A DNA stretch of 64,000 bases, taken from contig NZ_PYGF01000001.1 in the NCBI RefSeq assembly GCF_003014575.1, positions 372,001 through 436,000 of the forward strand, read 5' to 3'. A program made the position numbers and the translations under genes. The notes below the pieces were generated by a model, which saw only the letters and a list, made by a program, of their open reading frames with translations, did not search any database and was not told where the DNA came from. The stretch is from Cecembia rubra (GTDB lineage: Bacteria; Bacteroidota; Bacteroidia; Cytophagales; Cyclobacteriaceae). Below are positions 45,014-52,553 of this stretch, piece by piece; position 1 is the stretch's first letter; each line of letters begins with the position of its first letter.

Positions 45014-47317
45014 TTAAAATTCATAATTGAGCTTAATGAATAAATTTCTTCCAATTTCATCAGTGAAGTATCTGAATCTGTTCATATAATCCCTGTAAGA
45101 TTGATCAAAGAGATTTAATACTTGAATACCTAAGTTCAAATGATTGTCCTTGATTTGGAATGATTTATTTATTCCAAGATTCCAAATGGAATAGGCACTG
45201 GGTGCAGGTGCAAAGTCAAAATCCGGTTCCCGATTTTGCCTTGCTACAAAAAGATTGCTGATTGTGATTTTAGGGCTATTTGATCCCTTCATTTTTTGAA
45301 ATAAGAAACTCAGTCCATTTTCGGTCCTATCAGCAGGAATAAAAGGTAGATTTCCTTCATTTAAGAGGTCATTAGCTCTGATTAATGAACTCCTGGAGAA
45401 AAATTCAAATGACTTAGAAATTTCCCATTTTACACTTAAATCAGACCCATAGAGAAGTACATCTGTTTGAAGGTATTCAAAGACATTAAAAGTACCCCTC
45501 AAAGAGACAAATTGTTCTTCCCTTGGAGCAAGGAAAATAAAGTTATTGATTCTATTGATATAGCCTGTAAATTCAGCAATGAAATTACCCCTCTCAAAAT
45601 TCAGTGAATTCAACCATTTAAACGACTTCTCACTGACAAAATCTGGATTTCCTAATTCAATAGCAGCCAGTCCATGGTGTAGACCTTGGGAGAAAAGTTC
45701 GTTAACATTGGGTGGCCTCCAAGCTGTGGCGAAATTGGTACTGAAAGTCCAATTTCTGTCGAATGCGTAAACGCCTCCAAGGAATGTGCTGAAGTTTTGA
45801 AAGTTCAGGTTATATTCTTCCAATTCTCTATTTACAAACCTGGCCGATTGAAGATTTCTGAAATCATACCTCAATCCACCTTCAATTTCTATCGGTCCTT
45901 TGGTGAATTTTTCAATGGCAAAGATCCCAAAATTCCACATATCAAAATTGGGGATGAGGGGAGTAACACCTGTCCCCGGAATATTGGAATTTGCCTGTTG
46001 CATCATGCTGAAGCCTATAGAACCATCCCAATTTTTACCTGTCTGATGGGTAAAATTAAAGTCCAAGGTATTGGTAAACAATTCCATGTCCAAAGAGGGA
46101 CGATTATTCAATTCACCTCTTCTCCTGTCAAATTCCTGTCGGTGATTTCTCTGAAGCGCATATTGCAAATTGAGCTTGACTCCTTCATTCAAATGATAAT
46201 GAGCTTTGAGTTTGAATAATTGATGGTCAACCTCCTGTTTGGGATTGTCAATTTTATAAGCAAAATCAGCCTCTCTAAACGGTCTGCCATTTGCAATAAT
46301 GCTTTCAAGGTCACTTAAATTACCAGTATGGGAGTCGCTCAAAATGCCAATTGTTGATTGAAAATGACTAAAATAAGCCTCTGCTCCGAGTTTGTTGCTG
46401 CTGTATCCTAAGGCACCTGAAAAATTAAATTCCTTAATTCCGGTATTATCTAACATATAGTCAGGAGTTTGGATATTACCAGCTAATTTGGATGAGGTCT
46501 GTACTCTATATCCCAATCCCTTGATTTTTTCAGAGCCACCCTGGACCATTGCTGCTGCATTTATACCACGTCCATTTGAAAATCCTACCAGATCAAATTC
46601 ACCTTTAAATTCTGGTTTCAAAGGTAGGGGAGCAGGATTGACTAGAATTACACCCCCCATTGCCTCAGGACCAAATCTTACCGTTTCAGCACCTTTGACC
46701 ACAGCTATTTCTTTAGCCAAAAAAGGATCTATTTCAGGAGCATGTTCTGCACCCCATTGTTGCCCTTCCAGTCTTACCCCATTGTTCATGATAAGTATCC
46801 TGTTACTATGAAGTCCATGAATAACGGGCTTTTGAATACTTTGTCCAGTGGAGTAAGATGTAATGCCTGGAATTCTTCTAAGTACTTCTCCCAAATTCTT
46901 TCCTCTACTTTCCCTCAAAAATTCTCCATAAATAGAGGATATAGCGTTTGATGTAAGTAAAGCATCTTGGTGACCGTGGATGTCAATTCCCTCTAATCTT
47001 AAATCCTCTGCGGCTAATCTAAAAGTGATATTGAGATTAGAAATTACATCTATGGTATCAATTTTTTCTTTATGACCTATATATTGGATTTTTATGATGA
47101 TTCTTTCCTGGCACAACCCAGAGATCCTGAAATTTCCTTGAGAATCACTGATTGTACCTTTTTCCTGATTTGCAATCCAAATAAATGCTCCTTCTATAGG
47201 TTCATTGTTCTCCAAATGGACAACCTTACCCCTTAAGATATGATTGCATAAATCTTGGGCGGTGGCAATTTGGAACAAGCTAAAATATATGATACTATTA
47301 AGTAAAAACCTTGTCAT
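45014..47317 (-). CDS. TonB-dependent outer-membrane receptor, ZnuD-like (probable zinc uptake)
   Basis: 767 residues from ATG 47317 (MTRFLLNSIIYFSLFQIATAQ signal); the frame extends to 47386, but that would start inside the operator. A carboxypeptidase-regulatory-like domain (about 27-100) precedes the plug (110-230; LGEVLRRIPGITSYS, VIHGLHSNRILIMNNGVRLEGQQWGAEH) and the 22-strand barrel ending in aromatic F (LNYEF). The plug and GHG-type segment (GIDIHGHQDA) are like ZnuD zinc receptors. The downstream acid-rich and His-rich lipoproteins support metal uptake. Transport energy comes from TonB. Zinc is inferred; copper or another metal is possible. Confidence 0.86.
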   Translation of the reverse strand: MTRFLLNSIIYFSLFQIATAQDLCNHILRGKVVHLENNEPIEGAFIWIANQEKGTISDSQGNFRISGLCQERIIIKIQYIGHKEKIDTIDVISNLNITFRLAAEDLRLEGIDIHGHQDALLTSNAISSIYGEFLRESRGKNLGEVLRRIPGITSYSTGQSIQKPVIHGLHSNRILIMNNGVRLEGQQWGAEHAPEIDPFLAKEIAVVKGAETVRFGPEAMGGVILVNPAPLPLKPEFKGEFDLVGFSNGRGINAAAMVQGGSEKIKGLGYRVQTSSKLAGNIQTPDYMLDNTGIKEFNFSGALGYSSNKLGAEAYFSHFQSTIGILSDSHTGNLSDLESIIANGRPFREADFAYKIDNPKQEVDHQLFKLKAHYHLNEGVKLNLQYALQRNHRQEFDRRRGELNNRPSLDMELFTNTLDFNFTHQTGKNWDGSIGFSMMQQANSNIPGTGVTPLIPNFDMWNFGIFAIEKFTKGPIEIEGGLRYDFRNLQSARFVNRELEEYNLNFQNFSTFLGGVYAFDRNWTFSTNFATAWRPPNVNELFSQGLHHGLAAIELGNPDFVSEKSFKWLNSLNFERGNFIAEFTGYINRINNFIFLAPREEQFVSLRGTFNVFEYLQTDVLLYGSDLSVKWEISKSFEFFSRSSLIRANDLLNEGNLPFIPADRTENGLSFLFQKMKGSNSPKITISNLFVARQNREPDFDFAPAPSAYSIWNLGINKSFQIKDNHLNLGIQVLNLFDQSYRDYMNRFRYFTDEIGRNLFIKLNYEF

Positions 47318-47320
47318 TTT

Positions 47321-47385
47321 TGAAACTATGTTGCAAATATATATCAGCCAAAGCAAAGCACAAAAAAATTTGCAACATTGTTTCA
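47321..47385 (-). promoter_or_regulatory. Double Fur-family-like operator framing a promoter
   Basis: Two 17-base arms, TGAAACTATGTTGCAAA (47321-47337) and TTTGCAACATTGTTTCA (47369-47385), are inverted copies with one mismatch, 31 bases apart. Each has a 7-1-7 dyad (best: TGCAACA-T-TGTTTCA), as in Fur/Zur boxes. Between and into them, on the minus strand, lies a consensus promoter: TTTG (47361-47364), 19 bases, TATATTTG (47334-47341). The receptor start is 3 bases downstream of the near arm. This is direct in sequence; binding by Zur is inference. Confidence 0.7.
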
Positions 47386-47830
47386 TTTAATGAGAATTGC
47401 AACCAATTTGATTCATTACTTAATCTAATGTAATATCATGATTATTAAGAATGTAGTGATCGGGATAAATCTCATTCAAAGACATAATGGGAGCTTTTTT
47501 GTGTATTAAGGTTCTGTAACAAGGATTAAGGTTAAGCTTATTTTGAATTTTCTTAATGAAATAATTAATCCTTTAGAAGGCCAAGTCATTTGAGTATTTT
47601 TTGTAAACTAAAGTATAGTGATCCACAAGAAGGTAGTGACAAAAATTTCTAATTTAGGATCAGAAAAAATACCAGTTTAATCCATTCATTATCAGTAACA
47701 AAACTAAAAAATGTTTAAATAAAGTGTGTAAAAAGTCGTTTAAAATGCTTGCAAAATTAATTTTTTTGGATTTCATTAGTAGAACCAAATATAATTTTGG
47801 TTAATGTTTAACCACTAAATACAATTATTC
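47386..47830. other. 445-base intergenic region upstream of the subtilisin-like gene
   Basis: No gene seen. Near its right end is TAATTTTG (47792-47799), a -7-like match, with a TTTG 23 bases upstream (slightly long). Overlapping inverted repeats flank it: AACCAAA/TTTGGTT (47783-47802) and GGTTAA/TTAACC (47799-47813). They may be an operator of the protease gene at 47831. The remainder holds nothing recognisable. Confidence 0.45.
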
Positions 47831-49057
47831 ATGCTTAAAAAGTTTTACAAATTTATTGCAAAACCAGCTTTTGCTTTTGGATTGGCGGTTGCAGTAATTA
47901 CAGTATCCTGTCAGGAAAATCAGGAAGTTGCAAAAATGGATTTGGAAGATCAATTTATCCGTTATCAAAATGGTGATGTTATTCCTGGAAGTTTTATCGT
48001 TGTGCTAAATCCTGATGGCATTACTTTTAGAAAGGATGGTAGCTATGAAGGCAATCAGGCTGCTTTGAGAACTGTTGCTAACAGTTTGCTTGCTAAATAC
48101 AGGATTTCAGAGGATAGGTTAGGGTATGTATATGGTACCGTTTTAGATGGATTTTCAGTAAAGTTAAGTTCTGCAGAGTTTGATGCATTAAAAAATGACC
48201 CAGCCGTGAAATTCATAGAGAATGACAGGATAATTTCCATTGCCCAAGGTAACAGGCCTGGAGGTGGCGGAGGTGGAAGTGGTTCCACTGGACAGGAGAC
48301 GCCTTGGGGTATCACCAGAGTAGGTGGGTTTGTAAATTACACCGGCAATAATTTAGCCTGGGTTTTGGATACAGGTATTGAATTGACTCATCCTGATCTC
48401 AATGTCAGCACTTCAGATGGATTTACTGCATTTACCACTGGAAGAGATGCAAATTTTAATGATCTGAACGGTCACGGGACTCACGTAGCTGGAACAATAG
48501 CTGCCATCAATAATAATATTGGCGTGGTTGGTGTCGCAGCTGGAGCACCTGTAGTACCTGTTAAAGTCCTTGATGCCAGAGGTTCTGGTTCTTATTCTGG
48601 AGTCATAGCAGGCGTCAATTGGGTTGGATCAAAAGGAAAGTCTGGTGATGTGGCCAACATGTCCTTAGGAGGACCAGTCTCACAAGCTCTAGACGATGCA
48701 GTTTTAGCTGCTTCAAATAAAGGTATTAAGTTTGTTTTGGCAGCAGGAAACAGCAGTACTAATGCTAATAATTCTTCTCCTGCGAGAGTGAACGGAGAAA
48801 ATATTTGGACAATTTCTGCGATGAATAGTTCTGATGTATTTGCTTCTTTCTCCAACTTTGGAAATCCACCGGTAGATTACTGTGCTCCTGGAGTAGCTAT
48901 TCGCTCTACTTGGCTGAGTGGGGGCTATAATTCAATAAGCGGAACCTCCATGGCAGCACCTCATGCAGCTGGTGTGCTCTTGCTTGGAAATGCAAAAACT
49001 TCAGGATTTGTCCTAAATGATCCTGATGGCAATCCTGACCCAATAATCAGCAGATAA
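47831..49057 (+). CDS. Subtilisin-like S8 serine protease, lipoprotein
   Basis: 408 residues. A lipoprotein-type signal ends at AVITVSC (C27). Residues about 45-140 form an inhibitor I9 propeptide. The catalytic triad is D180 (LDTGIELTHPDL), H215 (GHGTHVAG) and S373 (GTSMAAPHAAG). A Gly/Ser-rich linker (GGGGGSGSTG) precedes the catalytic domain. There is no C-terminal sorting domain. It is probably a surface or periplasmic endopeptidase. Its autonomous promoter region carries overlapping palindromes. Confidence 0.94.
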   Translation: MLKKFYKFIAKPAFAFGLAVAVITVSCQENQEVAKMDLEDQFIRYQNGDVIPGSFIVVLNPDGITFRKDGSYEGNQAALRTVANSLLAKYRISEDRLGYVYGTVLDGFSVKLSSAEFDALKNDPAVKFIENDRIISIAQGNRPGGGGGGSGSTGQETPWGITRVGGFVNYTGNNLAWVLDTGIELTHPDLNVSTSDGFTAFTTGRDANFNDLNGHGTHVAGTIAAINNNIGVVGVAAGAPVVPVKVLDARGSGSYSGVIAGVNWVGSKGKSGDVANMSLGGPVSQALDDAVLAASNKGIKFVLAAGNSSTNANNSSPARVNGENIWTISAMNSSDVFASFSNFGNPPVDYCAPGVAIRSTWLSGGYNSISGTSMAAPHAAGVLLLGNAKTSGFVLNDPDGNPDPIISR

Positions 49058-49083
49058 AAACTATAATAAAGTTTGATTCAAGT

Positions 49084-49111
49084 AGGCTGTTTCCTTGTTT
49101 GGGAACAGCCT
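49084..49111. terminator. Bidirectional terminator
   Basis: AGGCTGTTTCC / GGGAACAGCCT forms an 11-bp stem (one G.T) with T-rich sequence after it on the plus strand. It lies between the convergent protease and DUF3820 genes. Confidence 0.85.
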
Positions 49112-49333
49112 TTATCTTTTTTTCATTGCTTTTAAATCAATTAAAATCCCTTCTAATCCATTGATTCTTATTTCATAAAGGGTGTTTAGCCACATGCCCA
49201 GTTTACCTTCTGGAAAACCCTGCCTATGCATCCAAACCAGGTAGTGTTCTGGAATATCGCATAATAATCTCCCTTTGTATTTTCCAAAAGGCATGGTTTT
49301 GGTTACTAAATCCATTAAAATTTCCCTATCCAT
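49112..49333 (-). CDS. DUF3820 family protein
   Basis: 73 residues with TMPFGKYKGRLLCDIPEHYLVWMHRQGFP, the DUF3820 hallmark. The family is small and cytosolic and is described as a putative quorum-sensing-regulated or nucleic-acid-related domain; its biochemical role is not known. It is a single gene between two convergent units. Confidence 0.88.
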   Translation of the reverse strand: MDREILMDLVTKTMPFGKYKGRLLCDIPEHYLVWMHRQGFPEGKLGMWLNTLYEIRINGLEGILIDLKAMKKR

Positions 49334-49378
49334 ATTTCAAAGTAAATCATAATTTAGCATGGTATTAATATTTCAAAC

Positions 49379-50788
49379 ATGAAAAAACTATCAGTAACTG
49401 TTCTGCTTTCAATTTTCCTGAATTCGTTTACCTTTTCTCAAAGCTTAAACGGTATTTGGGAAGGGGAATTACAGGTTATTGGACAAAATCTTCCCTTGAT
49501 ATTTAATTTTCAACAAGTTGAGAATGAATGGACCGGAACTATGGATAGCCCGAAACAAGGAGCCAAAGGAATAGCACTCTCAAAAGTTTTGTTTGATGGA
49601 TTAATGTTACATTTTGAGGTAGGAAATGGAGTTATAATTTTTGATGGACTCTTTGTTGGAGAAAATATCCAGGGAACATTCAAACAGTCAGGAATGAATT
49701 TGCCTCTGGATCTGAAAAGGTCCAATAAAACCCTACCTGAAGAAAAAGAGCTTAAGAGACCCCAAACTCCCAAACCTCCTTACAATTATGAGTCAATTGA
49801 AATTGGGTTTTCCAATCAAATAGGGGATCAATTAAAGGGTACTATTACGAAACCCTCTGGAAAAGGACCATTTCCAGCAGTGATTTTGATAAGCGGTTCG
49901 GGGCCTCAAAATAGGAATTCAGAGATTTTTGGACATGAGCCCTTTTGGGTTATAGCGAACCATTTAAGTCAAAATGGGACTGTAGTGCTGAGATATGATG
50001 AAAGGGGCGTAGGGGAGTCTCAGGGGGACTTTTCAAATGCTACTTCCAGTGATTTTTTTAAAGATGCACAAGAAGCAATAAGGCATTTGAAATCATTTGA
50101 TTTTGTAGATAAAGGCAAGGTAGGAGTAATAGGACACAGTGAGGGAGGACTAATTGCATGGATGATGGCCGCAGAGGCTGAAAATTTGGGGCTTCGATTC
50201 TCTATTTCTTTGGCCGGTCCTGTAGTTCCGATAACTGACTTGATGAGAAAGCAAACAGAAGATGTCTCCAGATCAGCAGGAAATCCTAGAGAATTGGTCG
50301 AACAACAGGTAAGTATTAATTCACGCTACTACCAAATGATTAAAGAAAGTAAGGACATTGTTGATGCCAAATCCAAGGTGAAAGACCTGATCGAATCTGA
50401 GTTTGCAAATTATGAGCTTTCACCTGAGATGAAGCAACAACAGGTCAACACACTTACTCAGGCTTTGGAAAAAAGCTTGAATCCTTGGTTTTTTTATTTT
50501 ATCCGTACTGATCCAGAATTATATATTAGGCAAATTCGGATTCCGGTAATGGCTGCTTTTGGAGGTAAGGATATCCAGGTGAATGCTGCACAGAATGGTA
50601 ACCGGCTTTTGGAACTTTTCGAAGGGAAAGATGAATATTTGGACCTAAAAGTTTACCCGGAGCTTAATCACCTCTTTCAAACGGCTTATACTGGTTCTAT
50701 AACGGAATATGCAGAAATTGAAGAAACTTTTAATGAAAATGTTTTAAGGGATATTTCAGATTTTATTTTGAATCTAAAAAATAAGTAA
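49379..50788 (+). CDS. Secreted alpha/beta hydrolase with N-terminal beta domain
   Basis: 469 residues with a signal peptide (MKKLSVTVLLSIFLNSFTFS). The N-terminal beta domain (25-120, GIWEGELQVIGQNLPLIFNF) is followed by an alpha/beta hydrolase with the oxyanion SGSGPQNRN, nucleophile in GHSEGGLIA (S near 258), D in GGKDIQVN and H in ELNHLFQ. This architecture occurs in Bacteroidota esterases and acyl-hydrolases. It acts in the periplasm on an unknown ester or peptide. A hairpin follows its stop. Confidence 0.9.
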   Translation: MKKLSVTVLLSIFLNSFTFSQSLNGIWEGELQVIGQNLPLIFNFQQVENEWTGTMDSPKQGAKGIALSKVLFDGLMLHFEVGNGVIIFDGLFVGENIQGTFKQSGMNLPLDLKRSNKTLPEEKELKRPQTPKPPYNYESIEIGFSNQIGDQLKGTITKPSGKGPFPAVILISGSGPQNRNSEIFGHEPFWVIANHLSQNGTVVLRYDERGVGESQGDFSNATSSDFFKDAQEAIRHLKSFDFVDKGKVGVIGHSEGGLIAWMMAAEAENLGLRFSISLAGPVVPITDLMRKQTEDVSRSAGNPRELVEQQVSINSRYYQMIKESKDIVDAKSKVKDLIESEFANYELSPEMKQQQVNTLTQALEKSLNPWFFYFIRTDPELYIRQIRIPVMAAFGGKDIQVNAAQNGNRLLELFEGKDEYLDLKVYPELNHLFQTAYTGSITEYAEIEETFNENVLRDISDFILNLKNK

Positions 50789-50793
50789 ATAGT

Positions 50794-50826
50794 CTTCGGA
50801 AAACCAAAAAACATGGTTTTCCGAAG
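50794..50826. terminator. Hairpin between convergent hydrolase and GGT genes
   Basis: CTTCGGAAAACCA / TGGTTTTCCGAAG is a perfect 13-bp stem with a 7-base loop. It lies between the converging genes at 50788 and 50837 and may stop both. Confidence 0.75.
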
Positions 50827-50836
50827 CCATTTAATT

Positions 50837-52552
50837 TTAAAATCCTACAGCTGCATCGTCTCCTCTTCGGTCAGCTCCCCCTTCAAGTTTCTTATTGGGC
50901 ATCACTAAAATAGCATCTACTTTTCCAAGTATCGGCGTGTAACCTTCATTGATGATATATCCTTTATTTTTTAATTCCTTGAGTACTTCCGATGAAAAAC
51001 CTTCTGGTTCGAAGTTAATCAAATCGGGAAGCCACTGGTGATGAAATCTTGGAGCATCTACTGCTTCCTGCATGGTCATGCCAAACTCCACCACATTTAA
51101 AATAGTTTGCAAAACAGAGGTGATGATTGTAGAACCACCAGGTGTACCTACGACCATCAAGAGTTTGTTATCCTTTTCTACAATTGTTGGGGTCATGGAA
51201 CTCAACATCCGTTTTCCGGGTGCTATGCTGTTTGCTTCTGCTCCAATAAGTCCAAACATATTCGGGATTCCAATTTTGGCACTGAAATCATCCATTTCAT
51301 TGTTTAGAAAGAAACCAAGCTCATCACTGTATAATTTAGAGCCGTAAGCTCCATTTAATGTGGTCGTGACGGCTGCTGCATTACCAAATTGGTCCACGAT
51401 TGAATAATGGGTAGTTTCGTCACTTTCTGCAAACTGGATCATTCCTCTTGAAATCTCTGAAGAAAGTGTAGCCTTTTCCGGATTGAAATTTGCCATTCTT
51501 TCATTCAGGTAATCTTTATCGAGAAGTGCTTCAATGGGAATCTCAACAAAGTCCGGATCGCCCAGGTAATAATTCCTATCTGCATAAGCCCTCCTTTCAG
51601 CTTCTGTCAATACCTGAATATAATTTGGCGTGTTATGGCCCATAGACTTCAAATCAAAAGGCTCTAACATTCCCAGGATCTGGGCAAGCGTAATCCCTCC
51701 AGAACTTGGTGGAGCCATGGAGATAAGTTGGTAATTTTTATAACCAAAACGTATAGGCTGCCTCCATTTGGCTTCATATTGCTCAAGGTCTTCCAATGTG
51801 ATTATTCCGCCATTTGCCTGAATAAAGGCAACAAGTTTATGCGCTGTTTCCCCCTTGTAAAATTCATCTCGTCCATTTTTGGAGATTCTTCTAAAGGTTT
51901 CAGCCAGTGCTGGATATTTAATGGTATCACCAGCTTTGAACTCTTGTGCAAAAAGGGTTTTTTCTCCGCTTATTTTGATGATATCAGCCCTGTTATTTGC
52001 CAATCTTTTTTCTTGGTTTTCGGTTACAACCACTCCCTTTTCGGCCAATTCTATCACAGGTGCCAGAATTTCTTCTATGGGCAATGAGCCAAGTTTTCTG
52101 TGCACTTCAAAAACTCCGGCAATTGTTCCCGGAACCCCAACAGCTAATGCGCCCAATGTGCTTAGTCCTGGAATAACCTCCCCGTTTTCATCCAGATACA
52201 TATCCCTACTAGCAGCTAAAGGAGCTTTTTCCCGATAGTCAATTGATCCAGTAGAGCCGTCGTTTAGTCTGTAAACCATAAATCCACCACCACCAATGTT
52301 TCCTGCAAATGGGAATGCCACAGCCAATGCCAATTCGGTAGCCACCATGGCATCAAAGGCATTGCCACCTTTCTCCATCATTTGTAAGCCAATCCTCGAT
52401 GCCTCTTCTCTGGCAGAAACAACCATGGCTTTATCAGCAATCAGACCTCTTCCATCTTCAGAGATGAGCTCTTTTTGCTTGCAGGATTGGAAAATCAACA
52501 ACAGGGTAAGAGAGATCCTAATGAAAGGATTCAACTTTCTAAGTTTATCCAT
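50837..52552 (-). CDS. ggt: Gamma-glutamyltransferase/hydrolase
   Basis: 571 residues. It is a lipoprotein (LLIFQSC, C24), unlike the soluble periplasmic E. coli enzyme. The autoproteolysis site and N-terminal nucleophile of the small subunit is T380 in DETTHYSIVD; GGGFMVYR and SMAPPSSGGIT are the expected large- and small-chain motifs. It transfers or hydrolyses gamma-glutamyl groups, e.g. of glutathione. It begins 1 base after the S9 peptidase stop, so both are one transcript for extracytoplasmic peptide use. Confidence 0.95.
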   Translation of the reverse strand: MDKLRKLNPFIRISLTLLLIFQSCKQKELISEDGRGLIADKAMVVSAREEASRIGLQMMEKGGNAFDAMVATELALAVAFPFAGNIGGGGFMVYRLNDGSTGSIDYREKAPLAASRDMYLDENGEVIPGLSTLGALAVGVPGTIAGVFEVHRKLGSLPIEEILAPVIELAEKGVVVTENQEKRLANNRADIIKISGEKTLFAQEFKAGDTIKYPALAETFRRISKNGRDEFYKGETAHKLVAFIQANGGIITLEDLEQYEAKWRQPIRFGYKNYQLISMAPPSSGGITLAQILGMLEPFDLKSMGHNTPNYIQVLTEAERRAYADRNYYLGDPDFVEIPIEALLDKDYLNERMANFNPEKATLSSEISRGMIQFAESDETTHYSIVDQFGNAAAVTTTLNGAYGSKLYSDELGFFLNNEMDDFSAKIGIPNMFGLIGAEANSIAPGKRMLSSMTPTIVEKDNKLLMVVGTPGGSTIITSVLQTILNVVEFGMTMQEAVDAPRFHHQWLPDLINFEPEGFSSEVLKELKNKGYIINEGYTPILGKVDAILVMPNKKLEGGADRRGDDAAVGF

Positions 52553-52553
52553 A

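Noticed and set aside
45686-46219. 177-residue plus-strand frame
   Set aside because: Antisense to the TonB receptor barrel; no family features.
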